Shown here: in pieces, positions 55,744 through 64,000 of the stretch
Layout of the letters: every line of letters starts with the position of its first letter
Position numbering within the stretch: the stretch's first letter is position 1
Source of the DNA: Cryptomeria japonica
Taxonomy: Eukaryota > Streptophyta > Pinopsida > Cupressales > Cupressaceae
Assembly: GCF_030272615.1 (NCBI RefSeq)
Contig: NC_081415.1
Span: 417,725,757-417,789,756 of the forward strand
Direction: 5' to 3'
Length of the DNA: 64,000 nucleotides
Translations under genes and position numbers: made by a program
Notes under the pieces: model-generated
The model's input: the letters and a program-made list of their open reading frames with translations, nothing else
Database searches by the model: none
Told to the model about the DNA's origin: nothing

Positions 55744-57342
55744 TGTGTGGGGGAAAAAGTGACACTAAGCAAACATGCCTTAATCTCACTTTCAATCACA
55801 CACTTGTGGAATACGAAAGAGCCTAGAGGTATCACACAATTGGCTACTTCTTTTTGTGGAAGAGAGAGCCACGGGCTACCTATTAGGATTTCTATTCCTT
55901 TGTTGTAATTTAAAGATAAAATGATGCAAGTTCAATTCCTAGCCCTAGAGTGTAAGTATGAACTAGTAACAAGATTGCAAGATTGAAATTAAGTGATGAA
56001 AAGCTGTAAACTCAAGGATAAAAGGAGAATGCAGATGTGTTCCTGGGGTTAAAATCTGAGTGGAAATGTTCGGGACGGGGGCCAATGTGCCACTAACCTG
56101 ATTCTATACCTGAAACTACTCCTTTTGGCAACCTAAAAGCTGTCGAAAAGTGCTGAAAATTGTTGTTGTCTGAGGGACCAGGGCGCCTAGCGCCCCTGTC
56201 CTAGGTTTCTGCTCTGCAATTTGGTGTGTTGTCCCGTCTCAGTCTGCTTCTGTCAGATCTGCAACTTGTGGCATCCTTCGAATTCAGAAATCTGCACTTA
56301 TATCTGAAAAGGGTTGTAGGGCGGCTATATAGGGTTTTGCCTTAGTCAAACCCCCGCTTTGGTGATTTCCACCTCCACGAATAGCCAAGTTGTATAGTAA
56401 AAGTTGTGTGTGCAGACCTTGTGTGTGTGCAAGATCCTAAAATGCAAGTAAGCAAGCTAGAGCAACCTAGAAAGTAAACCCTAATTGCTTGTAAATGATA
56501 ATGTAAATGCTCCAAATCAAGATGCAAAGTGATCTAAAGCATGAATACAAATGATATAATGAGGCTCATGCAAAGACATGAAAACAACATGAAATCATAC
56601 CCAACCCCAAGGGAGGGGTACAAGCCAATCTTCAGTCGGTGATCCCCTATTGCTCTTCAATGTCACAAAGCCCTAAATGGATGAATGAAATTGATGAATG
56701 CTTGATGGATGGATGTTGAATGTTGTTGAAGTCTTCAAAGATCTGCTCTTTCGCTACATAGAAGGTCCCTTAAAACCCAAATTTTCAATCTTTTCAAATG
56801 AAGAAAGAGAGCTCTTATATATGAAACCCTAGGTCTTAATTTCAACTTTTGGCCGACCTAGAGATTGAATCTCCCGCCAATTTCTTGGGGTTAAGCTTTA
56901 TTTTATGATTGGATCGCGCTCCTGAAATTTTGGGAAAAATGTCCAGGACCATGTGCACTCCGGGCACCATGGTCCCGACAACTTTTCACCAAATTTTCAG
57001 GGTCATTGGATATGATGATTTTAGAGAGAATCCCAAAGTTAGAGGTGATTTCGAGATGTTTTGACCCCCGAAATCAAGCCCCCAAGTTCAAAATAGGACC
57101 TAATTAGGGTTTTTGATTAAATGATGTATTGGAGGAATAAAATGAAAGGGGCACACTTTAATGAAAAGGGCCCAACTTTATGATATGGGAGATGATAAAA
57201 TAGAACCTTAGACCTAATTAATTTAATTAATTAAGTGCTAAAGGGGAAATGCAATGCAAAATGAAAAATGCGCCAAGGCGGGTGCTAAACTAGGTGTGAA
57301 ATTGTACCACCCTAGCAAGTGCATACAATTTACGACGCTACA
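55744..57342 (-). repeat. 5' LTR of the RT-less Ty3 element
   Basis: It matches 48670-50300 along its whole length. It lacks 32 bp present in the other copy, the piece between two copies of CCCCTGTCCT, so only one of the two adjacent palindromic modules remains (56175-56201). The distal module stands at 56946-56975. Confidence 0.85.
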
Positions 57343-57576
57343 GATGCATAGACTAAGAATATGGAGTTGCCCCCGTTGGTGTGCGAATGCAGGTTCAATA
57401 TGCCCATAGAGCAGGATTTAGCTGAATATGCTAGTCTTTACCAACTTCATTGACTGTTTTCTTCAGGATCTTTAGGATTGTCTTATTCGATGCCTCAACT
57501 TGATCATTTCGTTATGGATAATATGGTGTAGAAAACCTATGTTGGATATGAAATCACTCACATAGTTCCTTTAAAG
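57343..57576 (-). pseudogene. Ty3 integrase core end, right of the inserted element
   Basis: The minus-strand frame NDQVEASNKTILKILKKTVNE, then LNPALWAY and RTPTGATPYSL, runs into the LTR boundary and continues at 48669. NDQVEASNK contains the catalytic Glu of the integrase core. Two stops stand at Trp or Gln positions (KD-stop-HI-stop-LNP) and one at Arg. Upstream it is cut at 57577 by a tandem repeat. Confidence 0.7.
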
Positions 57577-58295
57577 CCCCGTAGGTTCAAACAGATTGTT
57601 CACACGTGCCATGGATTCCGAATTAGGGCCCGTCAAAGTTTGACAATTTTTAGCACTTAGGGCGCTCAAGGGACGATGTCGGTAGGGTATGACCCCGAGC
57701 GTTCGATCGAGAGGGGGGGAAAAATAGGAGCATGCATAAGGTAATAATTCCTAACTAGACATGTTAGAGTTGATGGTTTGTCATCACGACAAGCAGAACG
57801 AGAAATTGGCCATGTGACAACATTCGTTTGAGTAAGACTGACAATTTTTTCACCAACCAAAAAATTGCTGCCCTAATAAAATCATAGGGAAACTTGAAAA
57901 ACTGAGATAGGCTTTTGTAGGGACCCCTCTCATGGCCCCGTAGGTTCAAATAGATTGTTCACAGGTGCCACGAATTCTGAGTTAGGGCCCGTCAAACTTT
58001 GACAATTTTTAGCACTTAGGGCGCTCAAGGGACGACGCCGGTAGGGTATGACCCCGAGTGTTCAATCGAGTGGGAGGGCAAAATAGGAGCATGCATAGGG
58101 TAATAATGCCTAAGTGGACATGTCAGAGCTGATGATTTGTCATCGCGATGAGTTGAACGAGAAATTGGCCACGCAACAACATTCGATTGAGTGAGACTGA
58201 CGATTTTTTCGCCAACCGAAAAATTGCTGCCCTAATAAAACCCCGAGCGTTCGACCGAGGTGGGGGGAAAAATAGGACCATGCATAGGGTAATAA
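57577..58295. repeat. Tandem repeat, 359-bp unit, two full-length copies and a partial one
   Basis: Copies start CCCCGTAGGTTCAAA at 57577 and 57936. A third, partial copy begins at 58241 with CCCCGAGCGTTCGA. Units share GGGCCCGTCAAA, TTTAGCACTTAGGGCGCTCA and GCATGCATA. The second unit is about 57 bp shorter. Minus-strand open pieces in both copies (57666-57860 and 58123-58308) are alike but have no known family. Confidence 0.7.
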
Positions 58296-58306
58296 TGAAT
58301 TGTATC

Positions 58307-58510
58307 AATTATTGTTCATTAAATTAATTGTATTGTATTGTTCATTAAATGAATTGTATTGTATTGTTGATTAAATGAATTGTATTGTTCATGAATTGTA
58401 TTATTTATTAAATGAATTGTATTATATTGTTCATTAAATGAATTATATTGTTCATTATACAAACAACACTTATGATGAAATGAAATGAATTGTATTGTTC
58501 ATTAAATAAC
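58307..58510. repeat. Short tandem repeat, ATTGTTCATTAAATGAATTG
   Basis: About eight imperfect copies of a 20-24 bp unit with internal AATT symmetry (TTCATTAAATGAA is nearly palindromic). No coding potential. Confidence 0.65.
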
Positions 58511-58769
58511 CATTATTAACCATTGTTAATTATTGGAATGAAGATTAAAGATTTCCATGATAACACCACACACGGATGAGCAACAATTTATATGATCGAA
58601 TATCAACTTCTGTATATATAAAAATGTCAAATGATTACAAATGTATGTCCATACACAAATATGGCATAAACGCCAACTAAAACAAAATGTATGTCTAAAT
58701 ACGTGAATGTATGTCCATATACAAAATATACATGCCAACTAGACATGTAAGCATTCCAAAACTATCTAT

Positions 58770-60737
58770 AACATCCTAAGCTGCTGATGGATCATCAAAA
58801 TCGATCCTCTTTGCCGCACTGCTTGGCTCTGAAGGATCTTGCATAAAAAAAAAAACCACAATTAATATTCGTTATATTATATAATTCACATTTGAAAAGT
58901 TAATATAAAAATGAACTATAATTGAACTATTCATGTTTACCTCATCTCCACGTTTTCTCTTCAGCTTTGCAGGACTCCTGATGTATGTCTTCGGTAGAGG
59001 AGGTATGTTTTGAATATTTTCATACACAACCTACATATGTTCAAAAACATGACATTGATACAAGTTAGCATATAATTGTCACTGATAATAACAAATTATA
59101 TCTACTAATCATAAAATAAAATAAACACACATCTACTCTAGGAATCTCTTCTTCTTCTTCAGGTATACTAGGTGTAGTCATCAAGGATGTGAAGCCAAGA
59201 ATTCTCTGTATATATACACAACATGTATATGAAACTATCAATCTATGTCTAGAAGTGTATAATCACTATAAGTTATTTAAACTATTCATTCAATCATATT
59301 TGCATTCAATTACCTTTCCCTTGTCTCCAACTGCACTACCAGATCCTAAATCACACCGCACCGCACTCATGCTGCTTGTGCCCTACACGAGTAAAATAAG
59401 ATATACATGTAAGTTACTACATTCTAATTAATACCAATATAAATGATGAGCATGTATGTACAATAAAATATAAACGACTAGGTGCAATAATATATGTACC
59501 GTCAAGCTATCAAGGCCAAATGAAATGGCCGACAAGGTGCCCTCCTGAATCTATCTCAACTCCTCCTCAGTCATCAACTGTTAAATAGACGATGTAAATA
59601 AAAATTAGTACTTAATATTATCTAGATTATAAATATTCATTTAAAATATAACATGAACTATGAAAATACAAATCTTACCACTACATCATCAATGTATGAT
59701 GATGGTGCCTCCTCGCCTCTAGCATGTGAGGACTCCCCAGGGTATCCTCCAGTCTATGTAATAATATTTGGTGCATCATGCATCTCATGCACCTCATAAT
59801 CTGCATTGTCCGCAAGAGGATCAACAGGTTGTCCAACTCGGCCCAAGCATACGTGCCCACATATGACACAACTATGGGGCATGCATATGTGTGGAGCCGA
59901 GGATGACATGTCAGCACCACCGGATGCACCGCTACCATCAAGAGTAGGTTGAGCTACTGACCCAGCCTAAGAAACCAAAAGGCTACTCAAAGAGTGAATA
60001 ACCGATATGGTCCGTGAAGTCGCCTCACAAATGATATCAGGATGTTGCACTGCAAGTGGGGGATCAACAAGAGGAAGGGGGACATATGGGCCCTGAACCA
60101 CTCTGACTGCCCCAGGTCTATTTTGGGGCATACCTAAACCTACACCCTAGAAAGGTTGGATGTCAAAGTAATTAACATATTTGCATAAAACAAACTCAGC
60201 ATACAATTTTTTTATAAAACAGAAGGGGACGTCGAGATTGTTGTTGGGTGGTTTGTCGAAAACCATCCACCAACGATCCCAAAAAAATTTCACAATACCA
60301 TCATTTGTGCACTATTTAATAGAAAGTTTTGTTTTTTTGGGATCTATGGGTTGACCAGTGCGAGGATTCACAAACAATGAGGCGATAGTGGCTTTGGATA
60401 TCTCGAGATCCTTGATATCCTTATACGACAAGCCATCTGCTTATTTTTCCCTCATAGAATCTCACCACAAAAGGGCGGCATTGTGCTCCTAAGTCATGGT
60501 TTCCATACTCTTTATGATCGACGTCAGAGGATCAAACATTGGGTTTAGATGAGGGATCCTATGATATACTTCTGCAATCCCCCTCAATTCAATCAAATTT
60601 TGTGCAATCAAATCCTGAATTGAGGGGGGGTTTGGCAAAGGAGGGTTTGGTTGTTGCAGTTGTGGTTGATCAATGTTTTCATTGTTATCCCCTATTTTTA
60701 ACCTAATTGAATGTAAATAATTAAATGTAGTTAACAA
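58770..60737 (-). pseudogene. Multi-exon gene of unrecognised family, broken copy
   Basis: The minus-strand 5' part (60130-60737) is homologous to 63401-63973: YADGLSYKDIKDLEISKA here against YADGLSYNDVKNKNISKA there, and WDRWWMVFDKPP in both. Stops replace Tyr before ADGL and Trp before the CTND motif, so this copy is dead. A Cys-rich segment (HSCVICGHVC, near 59870-59890) and small exons follow: one ending LSAISFGLDSLT, GTSSMSAVRCDLGSGS, VVYENIQNIPPLPK with KLKRKRGDE, and a last piece with AAKRIDFDDPSAA. Splice donors GT and acceptors AG flank them. Exon order mirrors the neighbouring copy. Function unknown; the last splice phase does not fit cleanly. Confidence 0.5.
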
Positions 60738-60910
60738 ATTTAAACAATTAGGTATTTGATTTTTAAAAACCTAGTTTTCATGAAAAAAACCATATTTTCA
60801 ATGAAAAATAAAATAAACATTAACAAAAAATATAAAAAATGAATGAAAATGATTGAAAACAATAAAATTATTACCTTTCAATCAATTTTTTAGCAATTTT
60901 TGGCCAAAAC

Positions 60911-61316
60911 ACCGGATATCGGATTTTTTTTAAAATCACATAGCCCGTGAGTTAAAAATGACTCACGGGCTATCACTATCGAAATATATTTGTCTCAGAA
61001 AATCGAATATCTGATCCGATTTTTATACTTAAATTATTTTAAAATAACATATATAATATAATAATATATTATATAATATGTATTATATAATATATAATAT
61101 TATATTATATAATAATATATTATATAATACGTATTATATAATATATTATTATATTATAATATAATATATATAATATAATATATTATTATATTATTATATT
61201 ATATAATATATTATTACATTATATATATTATATAATATAATAATATATTATATAATATGTAATATATAATATATTTTTTAATTTAAAATTACAAATAAAA
61301 ATCGGATATCCGATTT
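60911..61316. repeat. AT-rich inverted-repeat segment between the paralogous genes
   Basis: The left end has CCGGATATCGGATTTTT, the right end AAAATCGGATATCCGATTT, which pair as inverted repeats with about two mismatches; the right one is itself an 18-bp palindrome (61299-61316). Inside, ATAGCCCGTGAGT (60940-60952) and ACTCACGGGCTAT (60961-60973) form a perfect 13-bp hairpin. The interval 61035-61280 is a run of ATATAATATATTATATAATA-type DNA. Confidence 0.55.
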
Positions 61317-61601
61317 GCATAGGTAATTACCATGCCAAGGTGTACTAACACCCAGGCCAAGCAAAAAGTCAACACGGATTTTTGTGTTTTTAGGTGAGTG
61401 AAGAAGGCTATTTTTTTCACATTGCCACTTTTTGGCCCCCCATGATCCTGCACTAACCCATATACAAAAAATGCATATATGCCAAGTCAATACAAGTTTT
61501 ACAAAAATGTGGCATATGCCATGTCCGAATTGATATACAATAAAAATGTAGAATATATTTAGATGTATTGGTCATTCAATGACCACAACTAACACTATAT
61601 G

Positions 61602-64000
61602 ATCCTATACTTGTGGTGGATCATCAAAATCGAGCCTCTTTGATGCAGTACGCGGTTCTATAGATGGTTGCACAACTACAATTAAAAAGCCAAGTTAGAA
61701 TCCTTTTGTAGAAAATAGTTCACAATTATCAACATAACTATGCATTTAACTATAATTTCTTTACAATTGAATTGTAGATTACCTCATCTGTTGATATGGG
61801 ATCTACTGTCTTCTTTCTCTTTTCCTTGTCAGACTTAGGAGTTCTCTTAAAATGGAAACTTCAAAGGATCCAAGTTATGGCCAAACCGCGAAGGGGCATA
61901 TTGTAGATTAAATACAATTAATACAAGGTACCAACATATATAGATCAAAAACACTAAAAATCTACAATATATAGAACAAAAGTGTATCGGAGCCTGAGAT
62001 GCTTCTCCAATAGACTTAGGAGGGCTCGTCATTGATGGAGTAGCTATGGCTATTTCATGTATGAAAAATGATTAAGATTAAATATAATTAATGTAATGAT
62101 AAGTATTGTAGGTTAAATACAATTAATACAAGGTAATAATATATACATAGATCGGAAACACTAAAAATTTATAATATATAGAACAAAAGTGTACTGGAGC
62201 CTGAGATGGTTCTCCAGTAGACTTAGGAGGGCTTGCCATTGATGAAGCAACTATGGGTATTTCCTGTATGAAAAATGATAAGATTATAATTTATCTAAAT
62301 TTCACATATACACGTGCATATAATCATCAAATCAAGAAAATAAAGTAGATATACATACTACTTCCCTCTCTCGATCCTCTGGTGTATTATGTGCATTCAA
62401 CAATTCTACAAATCCTAATTGTCGATGTATATAAAACAAACAAAAAACACTAATCAATCTACAAGTTCCAATTAAGATAATTTCAACATTTACAAACAAT
62501 TGTGTCAATTAAAAATATGTTCAATTACCTTTGATGTTTAGGCATCCTCGAGGATTTCTTTCGCCCAGGAGGAGTCCTAGACATGCGTGGGGTACCCTAA
62601 AACAAACAAAATTAACACAAGAGATATTAGTAGATAATATTAAACATAATTTAACAAATCTAAAATTAAATGACTTGCATATTCAATCAAAAGACTACAT
62701 AAAATAAGGTGTGCAAAATATTACACCGCATAGCTTTCTAGGCTAAAATCGATCGCCGAGAGCATGACATTATCAATCTGGGACATTAGGTCCCCTAATA
62801 ATGCCTACAAAACAAAAAATAAATATGCATTAAAGAGAGTTAGTATATCTTATATTTTTTTTTTACTTCAAAGTACTATTATATTTTAACATGTTACAAA
62901 ATTTATACCTCAGGTGTCGAAGTTGCAGTTGTAATAACTGTGGGAGGAATATTAGATGGTGTATTAACACCCACTGCTGCATCCTAAAATGCATAATGTT
63001 TGTATCAATTTAAATCAATCTATAAATGAAAATTCATTTACAATTACAAATTTTAAGTTATTGATAAATAAAATGTTATCAATTCAAATCAACACACCTG
63101 TGTTTGCATCTAACCACCAAACACAATATCCATCAAATCATTGGTTAGTGTCACATCCTCTACTGTGCTAGTGTGACATTTACTCCCACAAATCGTACAT
63201 ATATGGGATATGGAAGCATTTGCACTAGCCTCAACATCCATCCTAGAGCATATACCTGAACAACTGGGACACACATGCTAAATGGGTTGACCAAGGCTAG
63301 GTGGCTCAACTAATGGATCATTGTCCATGCCAAGAGGGTGTGATAACTGTGTCCCATGCTGAATGATGACATCAACCAATGTTGTGGCCCCCTGAAGAGT
63401 CTATATCTCCATCGACTCTTTCAAGGCTACTGGGATTGTCACATGCACCACGGGTTTGGGTGCTAGGGGGATGCATCTCTGCGAGTCTAGTACCCTCCGG
63501 GCTCCAAGTCTATCTTGGGAAGAGACACCACCTCTACCATGGAACTCTCTCATATCAAAATAGTTCAGCCGCTCATCGAGGATAAACTCACAATATGGTT
63601 TCCTCAAAAAATATAATGGAACCTCATGATTATTACAAGGTGGTTTGTCAAAGACCATCCACCACCTATCCCAAAAAGCAGTTTTTAGTGACAAATGGCT
63701 ACACCAGTGTATAGGAAACCTCTTTGTATTAAGAGGTAAGGTCTCACCCATTTTAGGATCAACAAAAATAGAACATATTTGTGCTTTACTTATGTTTTTA
63801 TTTTTCACATCATTATATGACAACCCATCAGCATAAAAAGCACAACATCTATCCCTATAGCTTCCCCATTTTGTAATTTGACTAGAAACTGCATTGGCAC
63901 TACTAGCCAATGTTTCTAGGGTAGTGGAAAGGGATGCATGATGCTCATGGTCAGATGTTTTCAGTCTATTCACCAGTCTAGTTATTTTGGCAGTGTTTTG
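61602..64000 (-). CDS. Multi-exon gene of unrecognised family, better preserved copy (5' end beyond window)
   Basis: Minus strand. The first visible exon (63098-64000) is open for at least 190 residues (to 63401), with YADGLSYNDVKNKNISKA, FWDRWWMVFDKPPCNN and EFILDERLNYFDMREF; after stops at 63401 and near 63277 the frame continues with CPSCSGIC and CTICGSKC. Exons with clean AG/GT borders follow at 62909-62983, 62727-62804, 62529-62596 and 61783-61845, and a last piece encodes SKRLDFDDPPQV. The two Cys-x2-Cys-x3-Cys motifs suggest zinc binding. The two in-frame stops fit CAG to TAG changes, so this may also be a young pseudogene. Host gene or transposon cargo cannot be told. Confidence 0.45.
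61899..62290 (-). repeat. 205-bp intragenic duplication including one exon
   Basis: Two copies share TTAAATACAATTAATACAAG, then AGAACAAAAGTGTA and an exon-like piece reading SMTSPPKSIGEASQAP in one and SMASPPKSTGEPSQAP in the other. The duplication therefore contains an exon and flanking intron. Confidence 0.6.

Larger units (their letters stand above)
48670..57342 (-). mobile_element. RT-less Ty3-type LTR element with gag-like, protease and G-patch-like regions
   Basis: LTRs of 1,631 and 1,599 bp bound an interior that reads on the minus strand. Flanks GATCC (48665-48669) and GATGC (57343-57347) form a 5-bp target duplication with one change. A primer site and polypurine tract are in place. 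The interior codes for a gag-like protein and protease but then runs for about 1.9 kb to the 3' LTR without reverse transcriptase, RNase H or integrase. The element is inserted in a Ty3 integrase gene. The LTRs are about 95% alike by eye; the length difference of 32 bp is explained by a single deletion. Confidence 0.85.

Noticed and set aside
61035-61290. AT-rich run as a replication origin or matrix attachment region
   Set aside because: Nothing but base composition supports it.

Overview
This window looks like gene-poor, repeat-rich chromatin of a large seed-plant genome. A conifer or other gymnosperm is my best guess, from the density and style of nested LTR retrotransposons, introns in AT-rich DNA and chromovirus-type polyproteins; this is inference, because no host single-copy gene is present. 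I see no rRNA, tRNA, CRISPR array or bacterial operon. Only one long coding sequence is intact: a 1,553-residue gag-pol polyprotein on the minus strand. Nearly all other coding traces are decayed, mostly by Gln, Arg or Trp codons that became stops.

Left third (1-22925). This is a nest of LTR elements. A plus-strand LTR (305-1533) with its polypurine tract sits inside the left LTR of a minus-strand element (1534-7312). That element carries a gag with four zinc knuckles and a long second ORF but no reverse transcriptase, and it is itself inserted in a copia gag-pol (7313-9150). Next come a Ty3 gag fragment with a tRNA-Arg-like primer site (9228-10088), another Ty3-type LTR (about 13670-14864), remnants of a copia element with almost no internal region (14865-16374), a second copy of the RT-less element (16375 to about 21380, itself interrupted), and a plus-strand copia gag-pol fragment (21440-22925).

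Middle (22926-46301). A decayed minus-strand ORF with a coiled coil and possible membrane segment (24300-26654) is followed by a 34-bp hairpin-repeat array (28221-28650) and an LTR with polypurine tract (to 31273). A plus-strand plant-mobile-domain (MAIN-like) pseudogene (31624-46301) is split by a young, complete Ty3 chromovirus (32524-44307). That element has a perfect 5-bp target duplication (ATTTA), near-identical 3.4-kb LTRs, an initiator-Met primer site, a polypurine tract and an intact polyprotein. Its protease active-site triad reads Glu-Thr-Gly instead of Asp-Thr-Gly.

Right third (46302-64000). A Ty3 integrase gene on the minus strand is split by an RT-less element (48670-57342) that encodes a gag-like protein, a protease and a G-patch-like domain. 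A 359-bp tandem repeat and short AT-rich repeats follow. The right end holds two tandem, paralogous, multi-exon genes of an unrecognised family on the minus strand: the first (58770-60737) broken, the second (61602 to the window edge) better preserved, with clean splice sites and Cys-x2-Cys-x3-Cys motifs. An AT-rich inverted-repeat segment separates them.

The coding units do not form a pathway. The window records successive insertions, and the order of events can be read from which unit interrupts which.
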